NCBI GenBank assembly: GCA_030765045.1
Contig: CM060964.1
Coordinates: 277,940,888-278,004,887 of the forward strand
Length of the DNA stretch: 64,000 nt
Reading direction: 5' to 3'
Source: Tenodera sinensis
Lineage: Eukaryota > Arthropoda > Insecta > Mantodea > Mantidae
Shown here piece by piece: positions 41,384 to 51,415 of the stretch (positions are counted from its first letter, which is position 1; each line of letters begins with the position of its first letter). The notes beneath the pieces are model-generated. The model was not told where the DNA came from. It saw only the letters and a list, made by a program, of their open reading frames with translations, and did not search any database. A program made the translations under genes and the position numbers.

Positions 41384-43829
41384 CTCTATCGTTAAGTTCA
41401 AGAATGTTGAGAGGATGTTGAAACTTCCTTATGTTATCTACGCCGATTTTGAATGCATTCTCACCCCTCTCCATACCTGCTCCTCTAACCCTGAAACCTC
41501 CTACACAACTCCCTATCAAAGTCATTCTCCTATGAGCTTTTGCGTTTATGTGAAGCCGTCGTCCAGTGTTGAACAACTAGAAACAACTCTTCCTACTGAA
41601 CCGTATGTTTACCGAGGGCCTGACGCTGCACAGAAGTTTATGGAATGCTTGATGGATCTGGCGAATAAAATTAGTGACTTATACAAATCTGCTAAGCCTC
41701 TGAATCTTACAGCTGAAGAACAAGAATCATATGATGCTTCTACAATATGCTACCTGTGTGGACATGAATTTACAGAAGATAATTGGAAGGTTCGCGATCA
41801 CTCACATATAAGCGGGGCGTACAGAGGATCTTTACACAATAAATGTAACCTGGCTTGTAAAACACCTAATTATATACCTGTCTTCATGCATAACCTGAGC
41901 GGCTATGACTCTCATTTCATTGTTAAGGAGTTAGGGTGTACTAGCGAAAGAGTAGAGGTTATACCAAATTCAGAGGAAAGTTATATATCATTCTCCAAGT
42001 ATGTTGGGGATATTAAACTTAGGTTTGTGGATACTTTCCGCTTCCTCAGTACGAGCTTGGAGAAGCTTGCAAAGAATCTTGAAACGCATCCTGAAACAGC
42101 GAAATACTTTGGAGCAGAGAATATTGGCTTGATGACTCGTAAGGGAGTATTTCCCTATGATTACGTAACATCGTGGGATGCCCTGAACGATACATGTTTG
42201 CCTCCTAGGGATGCGTTCTACAACAAGTTAAACAGCGAAGAAATTGACAGTGAGGACTATGATCATGCTTTGAACGTGTGGAAGCACTTTAACGTCCGAA
42301 ACCTTGGCGAGTACAGTGATTTGTATTTAATTTCGGATGTTCTTCTCCTAGCAGATGTCTTTGAGACATTTAGAGACCAAACTCTGAAAACCCATAAAGT
42401 GGACCCTGCGCATTATTTTACCTCTCCAGGACTTACATGGGATGCCATGCTGCTGTATACTGGAATCGAGTTGGAATTGCTTCTTGATTACGATCAGCTA
42501 CTCATGGTTGAATCTGGTGTAAGAGGAGGGTTATGCCAGGTTTCTCACCGGTATGCTGAATCTAATAACATCTATATGGAACAGTATGATCCTCGTAAAC
42601 CCTCTCATTTTATTACGTACGAAGACGCCAATAACCAATACGGTTGGGCTATGTGTCACGCCCTTCCTTATGATGGATTTACGTGGGTTTCTCCTGAGGA
42701 TATACATCTCGGTTCGTTGAAGGGGGATGATTCCTTTGGATATATCTTGGAGGTTGACGTGGAATATCCTGCAGAGCTGCATGAACTTCATAATGATTTA
42801 CCCTTTCTGCCTGAGAGTATGAAACCGAGGGAATCGTCTTCAAAGAAATTAATTGCCCATCTTGGATCCCGAAAGAAGTATGTGGTACATTACATGACCT
42901 TGAAACAGGCTCTTAGTCATGGTCTACGACTAGTAAAGATTCATCGAGCACTAAAATTCCGCCAATCTTGTTGGTTAAAGCCTTACGTCGAATTTAATAA
43001 TCGCCTACGACAGCAAGCAAGAAACGATTTTGAGAAGGATTTGTACAAACTTTTCAATAATGCGATGTTTGGAAAAACAATGGAAAACATTCGTAATCGT
43101 ATGGATATACGTCTTGTAGCAAACAGCAAAACATTAGAAAAACTAATAGCCAAGCCTACATTTATCGATCGAACTATATACGGTCCTAATCTTGCAGCTG
43201 TTCATATGGCTTCTCGTAAAATAGTGTTCAACAAGCCTATATACATTGGTATGAGTGTACTAGACATTTCCAAGACGTTAATGTACTCGTATCAATACGA
43301 TGTGTTACTTCCGTATTATGGAGCTGAGAATCTTAAGCTGTTGTATACGGATACAGATTCCTTCATTCATCGAGTGACTACAGCTGATATATACCAGGAT
43401 AAATTACACATGCTTGAACATCTGGATACAGCGGATTACCCTGCTAACCATATATGCTATTCTACACAAAACAAGAAAGTGTTGGGAAAGTTTAAAGATG
43501 AGGCAAATGGTAAAATCATTCGCCGTTTCGTTGGTCTCAGACCTAAAATGTATGCTCTCGATATTGATGGCTCTGTGATAAAAAAGATCAAAGGCATAAA
43601 ACATAGCGCCATTAAGCAATACATCAGCTTCAACAGCTATATGGAGTGTCTTAAAACTTTAAAAATCGTAAGAACCCCTATGAACTTGATCCTATCCCAA
43701 CTTCATAACGTTTCTACAGTTGAATCTAATAAAATAGCTCTGTCGCCTCATGATGACAAGAGAGTAATTGCAGAGGATGGAATATCAACATATGCGTACG
43801 GGCATTACAGCGTTGCAACCCATACGTAA
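41349..43829 (+). pseudogene. Virus-like protein-primed family B DNA polymerase, catalytic part
   Basis: The frame continues the previous piece. A 3'-5' exonuclease begins at VIYADFECIL (near residue 30). An inserted endonuclease VII-like zinc site, CYLCGHEF...DHSHISGAYRG...HNKCN, lies at about 132-170. FMHNLSGYDSHFIVKEL (about 178) is the second exonuclease block. Polymerase motifs follow: motif A region EDANNQYGWAM (about 424), motif B KLFNNAMFGKTMENI (about 566) and motif C YTDTDSF (about 665). A normal family C terminus (SPHDDKR...YGHYSV) is present at 43829. All catalytic residues are kept, so the gene was lost recently or the break is an assembly error. Codon use is near host. No capsid, integrase or packaging ATPase gene was seen nearby. 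The gypsy-like element starts 243 bp downstream. The first codon given is only the open-frame start. Confidence 0.88.
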
Positions 43830-44072
43830 GAGAACGCAACTTAGATCTCAAGATAATTATTTTCTCCATTACGTCTCCTGTAGAAAATGAAAATTTAATC
43901 AACTGACTCCTCCACGCCTCCGATGACGTCTGGCGAAGAAAGACGAAGAAGAAAAAAAAAAGAAAACAATTACTCACCTGGCTTCTCCGTACTTCCCATG
44001 ATGCTTGTCGAAGAAAGAAGAAAAATAGAAATTATAAAGGGAGGCGTTAACTCTGCCACTAGACTTTAACTC

Positions 44073-44785
44073 TGTAACGGGATCGTGACTTGGAGCGCCG
44101 TTTGTAGCGGTTTCTGGACGTTGGGTGCCGGATTTAGGTAGGCATGAGAGGATGTTTCTCGGGCGCGAGGTTAGATGACAACACAACACAGGCTTTTACT
44201 AAGTTTATTCTTCAACACTTCATTTGCCTCGAATTTCCGACCTGAGCAAGTTTCTGGTGCTTCTCTCTTAGGTTGCTAACTGCTTTACGTTCACTAATCA
44301 CCGTTGCACTTCATACCTCGACGTTTCTTTTTGGCGCGAGAGCTATACTCATTTAGCGATACCAGGTTTACACACTTCTAGTCACATCGCCACCCAGACT
44401 CAAACTGTCAGACCGTTACACTTTCCACCTCGACGTTCCTTTTTTTTTGGCGCGAAGCTATACTTATTTAGCGCTACGAGGTTTACACTCCTGGGCACAT
44501 CGCCATCCAGACCCAACTGTCAGACCGTTGCACTTTGCACCTCGATTTCCCATACTGTCCATTCGATACATTATTTAACTGTTTAATGAACTCTAATGTG
44601 ACTAAATTAAGGACATAGATTTGATTTCTTTAGTTCTAGAGGCCTTTAGAAACTTGTTCAGGTCAACCTACTTTCAAAAGGCAATTTCTCTGCACAATAC
44701 CAAGTTATACTTATATCTAAAATCTTATATTTATGTACATTCTTAATCTAAAATTACAAATATATACGTAGAAGTTCCCGTCTCA
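44073..44785 (-). repeat. Gypsy-like element 3' LTR
   Basis: 713 bp, TGTAACGGG...CCGTCTCA on the plus strand. It contains two 112-bp tandem units (44307-44418 and 44419-44530) and the start of a third. Each unit has CCTCGACGTT, GGCGCGA, CATCGCCA and CTGTCAGACCGTT. Such duplications in LTRs often carry enhancer or promoter elements. The other LTR has the same units at 51650-51761 and 51762-51873. Confidence 0.95.
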
Positions 44786-44786
44786 A

Positions 44787-45149
44787 ATGCGCCGGATTTT
44801 GTAACAAGAAAAACAGGAAAATCTTTGAGAGATTTCTCCTTTTTTTTTTGGTTACCAAATTCTGTTTTCCTCCGAAGTCCTGACTTCAGCTTAACCTACA
44901 CATGAGAATTTCCACTTCCTCGTAGCATACCTTTACTTTCAATTAGCTACCTGTCTTGGACTTTCACTTTCTTCCCTTACACTATCACACATATAGGTCA
45001 CTGACACAGGTTCTCCTTGTCTACCTGGCCCATGTAAACACAAGGGTTCAATGTCTTCCAGGGTCCCTTAGTTCATAACCAGAGTTTCACATAATGACAT
45101 TGTGTACTTCTAATCTACTCACATTTACAAGCTACTAATTTTACATTTT

Positions 45150-45183
<34 letters not shown>

Positions 45184-45502
45184 CTTAAACCAGTGTTTCA
45201 TATAATGACATTCTGCACTGCTAATCTAATCACACTTACGAGCTACTAATTGTACACTTATTTCTACCTATTTTCACCTATATCCTTCCAAGTTTACCAT
45301 TGTTCCTTCATCTGTCTTTTTAAACTTATTTACCGCTTCGCGCGTATTTTAAACCATCATTTTCATTTCAATTGTTGCTTGTTAGTGTTTCCCGCATCTT
45401 CGGTCTCCCTTTGATAAGTAATTAGACCCCTGACACCATTTATTTTGTAATGACGAAACTCTCGAATTGATAGGCCGACTCGGCGTATCTTACCTCGAAT
45501 AC
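44787..45502 (-). other. 3' untranslated region of the gypsy-like element
   Basis: About 716 bp between the pol stop and the 3' LTR with no open frame of note. It includes a T-rich run near 45150-45178 on the plus strand. A polypurine tract would be expected immediately before the 3' LTR on the minus strand, but the bases there (ATCCGGCGCATT) are not purine-rich. Confidence 0.7.
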
Positions 45503-48500
45503 TTATTCTTTATGTACTTTTGCGTGCTCTTCCTTTATTGGTTCTTCTTCGGTTCTGATCTCGTCCTGAAGGTACGGACGTAAAAGCTGCTTATGCCATT
45601 TTCCCCCTAGTTTACCGCTGTTCAAGTCCATAAGCAAGTACGTGTCAGTTCCGTATTCCTCTACTACCTTATACGGACCTTTGTATAAAAGTCCCATGCG
45701 CTGGTTATATTTGTTTATGGCGCTAGAAAGTTTCTCGTTTCTCACCAATACGAGATCGCCTTTGTGTAATTTCCACTTTTTCCTCATTTTCGCCTTATGT
45801 TTTTCTTTACGTCTATCCGCCCTCTTTCTCATTCGCTCTGCGGCCATTTCCATAATTTCTAATTGCGACGTACTCACGGCGCCTTCCACATCAAGGGTTC
45901 GCGGTATGTTCGCACCCATCGTGTTAATGAGCATGCCTTGCATTAACTCTACCGGTTTGAATCCCGTGACTTGGTTTACCGATTCATTTAATATCTTTTC
46001 AATTGTCGGTATCATTTCGGGCCATTTTGTTTGTTGCTTACTACAGGATACTCGCAGATACACCGATAGGTTTCTCATGGTTCTCTCGGTCGGGTTGCTA
46101 TTCGGCCGATAACGCGAACAGTGGTAAAGTTTGATACCTTGTTCTTTCATCGTGTTAACGAACTTCTTTCCTGTAAACATGGTAGCGTTATCTGCTAGCA
46201 ATGCGTCCATTTTTCCGACCTGGGGAATATAGTACTTCAGCAATTTATTCAAACATGTGGCACTATCGATCTTTTTAACCGGGTAAATCTTAACGAACTT
46301 TGAGAACACGTCTACAAATACTATGACGTATCTATATCCAAACGCTCCTCGGGGTAACTCGCCATGACAATCCACCGTAACTAAGGATCTTGGTTTATCC
46401 CGTAGGATGGCGTTCGTCTCGTAATCGTACGCGACTTGCAGTGGCTTCGCTCTTTGACATACGTCACACACCGTAACCGTATGCCTTACCTTTCGTCTTA
46501 ACTTAGGGATGTACAAATTTTCCAATATGGTAGCAGTCGTCCTGTCCGTCCCTGAATGACATAACGCTTTGTGGAACGTCGTAATAATTTCTTTTTCCAG
46601 GCTACCAGGAATGTACGTCTTCCACTTCGGGTTAATGGCTCCGTGCTTTTTATATAAGACTTCGTCTTTCATTCCCAAACTACCTTCCACCTGTCCATCT
46701 ATTTCCGGCGCTTTGACCATTAAATCGACCAACTTACAGTCTTTCCTCTGCAATTCGCTGATTTTCTTTAATTTCTCCTTTAATCCCCTATCCATTGGTA
46801 TCTCTAGTTTCAACACTTTAATTTCTCTTAGCACTCCACCCATATTATCGGGTATTTCAGCATGATGGGTTAGTCGCGATAACATATCACTGAACGTATT
46901 CATCTTTCCCGGTATATGTAGGATTTCCACGTCATACATCATTATTTCATGAGCGTACCTACACATCTTTGAGCTAGTATACTTACATTTCTGTAGAAAA
47001 GACAAACTAATGTGATCAGAGAAGATCTTTACCTTTTTGCGGTATATGTAAGTTCTAAATCGCTGAATGGCAAAATACATCGCACAGATCTCGATTTCTG
47101 TCACTGACGCGTTTCTCTCTACGTGGTTCAGCCCCCTGGAAGCCGTACTTATAACATGGAACTGGTCTGGAGCTGACCTTTGCCCTAGAATAGCTCCAAA
47201 CCCTTGGCATGAACCGTCCACGTAAATTTCATAAGGAAGTCCATCCCTAGGCCTCTCAAGTAGTATAGAGTTTGCAAACAACTGCTTAATCTTCTCGAAC
47301 GCCGTCTGCTGGGTGGCACCCCAATGCCATTTCACCCCTTTTCTCAATAATTTCCTTATAGGTTCCATTATACTGGCGTACTGAGGAATGAATTTCGCCT
47401 GATAGTTTAAGACGCCATTCAGTTTCCTAACTTGTTTAACCGTTTTAGGGGGCGGAATATTCATGATGGCATCTATTCTCTTTTTGTCAGGTTTTAGCCC
47501 CTTTTCATTTATTATGTATCCCAAAAATTCTACCTCCTTTACGCAGAATTTAGATTTTTCGAGGTTTACAGTCATTCCGTTTTCTCGAAGTTTCGTCAAC
47601 ACGTAATCTACATGTTTCATGTGCTCGTCAAAATCTTTATCTATGATCAAGAAGTCATCCACATAATGGAGCAAATACGTCCTCGTGGCATCCCCTAAAA
47701 TTTCATTTATGGCCCGAAGCAAACCGTTTCCCGAGGTACGCATTCCGAAAGGGCAGACAGTATATTCTAGCTGTATCCCTTCGAAGATAAAACTCGTGTA
47801 TTTCCTAACCTCTTCTTTGAGCTCAACTTGCCAATATGACGCCGTTAAGTCAATCGAGGAAATATATCGGCCCCTGGACATCTTAGTGATCAACTGCTCA
47901 ATAGATTCGCTCCTAAAATAGTCGGGAAGGGTGTATTTATTTACCCCCCGTCCATCCAATGTTTTCCTTAAACTGCCATCCTTCTTCGCTATCCAAACAA
48001 CGGGACTAATTATATCCGAATTTGAGATTCTAAGTATTCCTAGTTCTAACATTTGGTTGATAATAGCTCTAGCCTGCGTCTGTATGGCTAATGGTAGTTC
48101 CCTCTGTCGGTAATTACAAGCTTTCGCGTCTTTTACCTCGAAACTGTGTTGATATGCTTTGCATCTGCCGGGTAATTTACTGAAGGTGTTAGCATTTTTA
48201 GTTAATGTGTCTTCTAACCGGCTCATTTGTTCATTGGTCAATTGGTAAGACTCGGTCAGCTTTTCTTTCATTGCAGCCTGCCGAACTTGGTGGCTTTGTT
48301 CCACGAACAAGGGTACGGGCGCTTTCCCCTTCTCTCGCTCCAAAGTACCCACCGCCTTTTCACTAAAAAGAGGTCTTTTACCCTCGGGTTTGTTATACCT
48401 GATAGCAATCTTTACAACCGGTTCCGTTTCTACACGCATATGCTGGATAAATAAGTGTTCGTCTCCTATATCCGACTCATTTAACATGCCAACAATCTCA

Positions 48501-49024
48501 CTTTGTTTTATGTCACGAACAAACGGTACACCTATTCTCATTTCACCTTTATTTAAAATTAAACTTCCCTTTGCGAAGTCTATGACCGCCTTCAGGTCGT
48601 ACAACATGTCACATCCAATAATGGCATCACAAATCAAATTATCGATCACTAAGAATATGTACTCAAACACCTCCCCGCCGATTTCTAAGCATAGCATGGT
48701 CTGCAGTTTAATCCTTTGCACCGTTTTGCCTACGGCTACCTTGCAAACCACATTAGAAGTAGGTAAAGTCATCATCTTGACATTTCGGTTTAGCAACCCT
48801 TGGAAAAATTTCGCGCTACATACATTCATGGTAGCACCGGTATCTACTGTAAATAACTCCGCTTTACCTCCTACTTTAACCTCTATTACCGGGGATTCTA
48901 CTTCGTTTTCGTCCGAGTAATTCTTCAGTATTGCCAATTGTTCACTTTCGTCATCATTTAATTCGGACCGTAGCCCTGTGCAGTAAATCACCCCAGGGTT
49001 CGGTGCAATCTTTTTCCGGTCCAC
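45503..49024 (-). CDS. pol: Gypsy-like pol: protease, reverse transcriptase, RNase H, integrase
   Basis: A 1,173-residue intact frame. Aspartic protease: LFTVDTGATMNV near residue 55-60. Reverse transcriptase: about 300-480, with ISSIDLTASYWQVEL and the catalytic YVDD near 453. RNase H: from about 598 (IYVDGSCQGFGAILG), with an E in ASVTEIEICAMYFAI. Integrase: HHCC zinc finger at about 816-856 (H-x3-C-H...C-D-V-C), then D in VTVDCHGE, D in LLADNATMF and E in NPTERTMRN (about 883, 943, 978). No chromodomain was seen. The C terminus is basic and charged (EEEPIKEEHAKVH). The first codon shown is GTG and probably not a real start: the pol frame is open to about 49051 and lies in the -1 frame relative to gag, so expression by -1 frameshifting from gag is likely. 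Confidence 0.95.
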   Translation of the reverse strand: MDRKKIAPNPGVIYCTGLRSELNDDESEQLAILKNYSDENEVESPVIEVKVGGKAELFTVDTGATMNVCSAKFFQGLLNRNVKMMTLPTSNVVCKVAVGKTVQRIKLQTMLCLEIGGEVFEYIFLVIDNLICDAIIGCDMLYDLKAVIDFAKGSLILNKGEMRIGVPFVRDIKQSEIVGMLNESDIGDEHLFIQHMRVETEPVVKIAIRYNKPEGKRPLFSEKAVGTLEREKGKAPVPLFVEQSHQVRQAAMKEKLTESYQLTNEQMSRLEDTLTKNANTFSKLPGRCKAYQHSFEVKDAKACNYRQRELPLAIQTQARAIINQMLELGILRISNSDIISPVVWIAKKDGSLRKTLDGRGVNKYTLPDYFRSESIEQLITKMSRGRYISSIDLTASYWQVELKEEVRKYTSFIFEGIQLEYTVCPFGMRTSGNGLLRAINEILGDATRTYLLHYVDDFLIIDKDFDEHMKHVDYVLTKLRENGMTVNLEKSKFCVKEVEFLGYIINEKGLKPDKKRIDAIMNIPPPKTVKQVRKLNGVLNYQAKFIPQYASIMEPIRKLLRKGVKWHWGATQQTAFEKIKQLFANSILLERPRDGLPYEIYVDGSCQGFGAILGQRSAPDQFHVISTASRGLNHVERNASVTEIEICAMYFAIQRFRTYIYRKKVKIFSDHISLSFLQKCKYTSSKMCRYAHEIMMYDVEILHIPGKMNTFSDMLSRLTHHAEIPDNMGGVLREIKVLKLEIPMDRGLKEKLKKISELQRKDCKLVDLMVKAPEIDGQVEGSLGMKDEVLYKKHGAINPKWKTYIPGSLEKEIITTFHKALCHSGTDRTTATILENLYIPKLRRKVRHTVTVCDVCQRAKPLQVAYDYETNAILRDKPRSLVTVDCHGELPRGAFGYRYVIVFVDVFSKFVKIYPVKKIDSATCLNKLLKYYIPQVGKMDALLADNATMFTGKKFVNTMKEQGIKLYHCSRYRPNSNPTERTMRNLSVYLRVSCSKQQTKWPEMIPTIEKILNESVNQVTGFKPVELMQGMLINTMGANIPRTLDVEGAVSTSQLEIMEMAAERMRKRADRRKEKHKAKMRKKWKLHKGDLVLVRNEKLSSAINKYNQRMGLLYKGPYKVVEEYGTDTYLLMDLNSGKLGGKWHKQLLRPYLQDEIRTEEEPIKEEHAKVHKE

Positions 49025-49038
49025 AACAAGATCGCAAT

Positions 49039-50973
49039 TTAGTTTTCCGGATCATTTCCATCCACTATTGCAAAACCTTCTCTCACAGGCGCCACTAAGA
49101 TCTCTTGACCTCCGGGCATATTAGAATTTCCCCCTCTTTGGCCCCGTCGGTTATTTCCTCGCGAGCTGTATCCGCTACCGTAATTCCCCCTGTCTTCTCT
49201 ACGGTAATGCTCTTCGTCGGAGTCGTGGGCTCTCCACGGGGTTCTCGGGTTATGCCCGTTTCGACGTCCCCTAGGTCGGTACGGCCCGTCATGGAAATTT
49301 TCCTCCGTTCTAATTAAATTTACCTGATGCTCTCGTCTGCCGTTTCTTGGCCTACCCTCGAATCTGGGCGGGTCATCTCGGTATCGTTCCCTGATACCAA
49401 CGTCTCGGTTATGGTTCCCATTGTAATTTCTGTTGGCGCGCGGTGAACTCGGCTGACCACGCCAGCTTCCCCTTTCATTTCTCCGCGAACCATGATCAAA
49501 CTCCCGTTCCCAGTTGCTACTTTCAAAAGCTGACACAAGATCTATTAATTCAGTAATATCTTTTGGTCTCGCTACGATCAGGTAATTTGTAATCTGCTGA
49601 GGGAAATGTTTAATAATTTGCGAAATAAAATCTCCTTCGCTTACAGGAGGATCGACTAATCTGCAATTTTGCGCGCAAGTTAACACGTAGTCCGCCATTG
49701 ACTGTCGGCCGTGTTCATTGTATCGGCCGTTGCTCAATATTGATCTGGCTTTGTTCTGCGTAGTCGCGTTCCAGTACTTGTTAAGGAACATTTGCCTGAA
49801 ATACTCGTAAGAACAATTTTCCCCCAAAACAAGCCTTAACCATGTCAGAGATCTATTTTTCAGATCCTTACGCACAACAAACATTTTGAGCTGTTCCGGT
49901 ATATCCTTTATCTCGAAATAGCGGTCTAAGTCGATAAGGAATTGCTTAGGATTTATGTCCTCAGACTCTTCAAAAATGGGAACAGACACTTCATTCAGTA
50001 ATTGGCCATATTGACTAAGACTATTTCCTGTATTAGACGGGTTCACGTGGAAGGAGCTAGGTGTCACATTTTCTATAGCTACAGCCTCATGCTGTGCGCT
50101 ATTTACAATTGAGTTATTTCCATTACTGTCAACTGCGCTTGTCGCATTACCATTATTAATACTTCTTAATTGTATCTCTATTCTCTCTACAGATCCCTGG
50201 ATTTCCACTATTCTACTCTCGTTCTTTTTTGAACGGTTATCTACCTCTAGATGAGCTAATAGCTGTCTCTCCGTGTTTTCCTTAAGTTTATTAATTTCTT
50301 GTCCCTCAGCTTCTAATTCAGCGTGCACTACCTGCAAAGTTTCATTTACCTCCCCATGCACTGCGTTCTTAATAGCTGTTAGCTCATCCGTCAGCATTTT
50401 CCTAGTTTCTACATTTTTTCTTTCACACATCTCTTTCATACGTTCTAAATTTTCGTCTACGTTAATTCTAAAGGAATTTAACCCTTCCTGGATTTCGGAA
50501 ATGCTCCCCTGCTGTGTATTTAATTGCTCCCTCATTCTCTCCTCAAATTCCTGGTGCTTTTGATCTAAATGTTCTTTGAGCTTTGATTCTTGGGTCCTAA
50601 ATCCTTCGTCTAAGAGTTCTTTAACTTGACCACCCATATTCTCTAATCTACTACTCATTTCGTTTAGTTCTTTACCCTGACCACTAATTTTACTTTCCAA
50701 TTTCTCACCCATTTCGTTAACCTGACCACCCATATTCTCTATTCTACTACTCATTTCGTTTAGTTCCTTACCCTGACCACTAATTTTACTTTCCAATTTC
50801 TCACCCATATTCTCTATTCTAGTACTCATTTCGTTTATTTTTTTCAAGAGTATCTTAAAGCAATCTCCCGAAGTATTCCCTACTGCATCGCTGCTCTCAG
50901 CACTGTTTTCTTTACTCTGTTCTAACGACTCCATTTTGGTATTTCTACTTAGCTTTCCGCTACGAAGGAGCAT
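49039..50973 (-). CDS. gag: Gypsy-like gag polyprotein
   Basis: 644 residues. Residues about 35-290 are strongly coiled-coil, with internal repeats (ENMGEKLESKISGQGKELNEM recurs with variation two to three times). Residues about 330-480 are the retrotransposon gag core (VPIFEESEDINPKQFLIDLDRYFE, SLTWLRLVLGENCSYEYFRQMF, MADYVLTCAQNCRLV). The C terminus is an R/G/N-rich tail with RGG boxes (GYSSRGNNRRGQRGGNSNM). No CCHC knuckle was found; the basic tail presumably binds RNA instead. The ATG at 50973 follows a 442-bp leader. The stop is 14 bp before the first annotated codon of pol. Confidence 0.9.
   Translation of the reverse strand: MLLRSGKLSRNTKMESLEQSKENSAESSDAVGNTSGDCFKILLKKINEMSTRIENMGEKLESKISGQGKELNEMSSRIENMGGQVNEMGEKLESKISGQGKELNEMSSRLENMGGQVKELLDEGFRTQESKLKEHLDQKHQEFEERMREQLNTQQGSISEIQEGLNSFRINVDENLERMKEMCERKNVETRKMLTDELTAIKNAVHGEVNETLQVVHAELEAEGQEINKLKENTERQLLAHLEVDNRSKKNESRIVEIQGSVERIEIQLRSINNGNATSAVDSNGNNSIVNSAQHEAVAIENVTPSSFHVNPSNTGNSLSQYGQLLNEVSVPIFEESEDINPKQFLIDLDRYFEIKDIPEQLKMFVVRKDLKNRSLTWLRLVLGENCSYEYFRQMFLNKYWNATTQNKARSILSNGRYNEHGRQSMADYVLTCAQNCRLVDPPVSEGDFISQIIKHFPQQITNYLIVARPKDITELIDLVSAFESSNWEREFDHGSRRNERGSWRGQPSSPRANRNYNGNHNRDVGIRERYRDDPPRFEGRPRNGRREHQVNLIRTEENFHDGPYRPRGRRNGHNPRTPWRAHDSDEEHYRREDRGNYGSGYSSRGNNRRGQRGGNSNMPGGQEILVAPVREGFAIVDGNDPEN
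49042..49048 (-). promoter_or_regulatory. Candidate -1 frameshift site between gag and pol
   Basis: The gag and pol frames overlap only from about 49051 to 49039. Within this window the minus strand has GGAAAAC immediately before the gag TAA, read as G GAA AAC in the gag frame. A-site slippage AAC to AAA is favourable; the P-site pairing is less so. Not a canonical heptamer, so moderate confidence. Confidence 0.4.
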
Positions 50974-51395
50974 CTATGTAAAATTACCTTATTCTAATCT
51001 TCCCCATTCAATCATACAGTATATAATGTCCTCTCATTCTTCCACACATTTGTTTCCATGCATCTACTATTTTAACTGTGATATATATTGTCTTTACCTA
51101 GGATTGTTTTGTTTAACTCTAACCTTTCGGTGACTTGCGTTGCTGGGTTGATGTGGTCGTCCTCTGATGTTGATTGTCTCGCTTGTTGAAAACAGCACCT
51201 CGTGCGCCTTTCCTCCGAGGTCTTGAGGCTGTTTCCTGTCGCTCGTGATGTTACTTGGTCGTCGGCTCCTTTTCGCGTCCACGGCTTCTACTGCTGTCCC
51301 TGGGTTGAAGTTCACCTTCTTCCTACGCGTCGATTTATTCTCGCCGAGTTAACTGCTTACATCGGTGATCCTCTGGTTGTCATTCTTTGTCGAGC

Positions 51396-51413
51396 CACCG
51401 CGTTGGGACGCCA
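51396..51413 (-). other. Primer-binding site (tRNA-Lys-like)
   Basis: Two bases inside the 5' LTR the minus strand reads TGGCGTCCCAACGCGGTGGC, resembling the complement of the 3' end of tRNA-Lys (TGGCGCCCAACGTGGGGC) with one inserted base and one or two mismatches. Confidence 0.55.
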
Positions 51414-51415
51414 TT

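Noticed and set aside
43726..43977. Minus-strand frame across the polymerase end
   Set aside because: Antisense of the polymerase C terminus followed by a GAA-rich tract.
45642..48920. Plus-strand frames of up to 176 residues opposite pol
   Set aside because: Antisense shadows of the intact pol frame.
51094..51315. Minus-strand frame in the gypsy-like leader
   Set aside because: Short, lies in the untranslated leader between primer site and gag; no family recognised.
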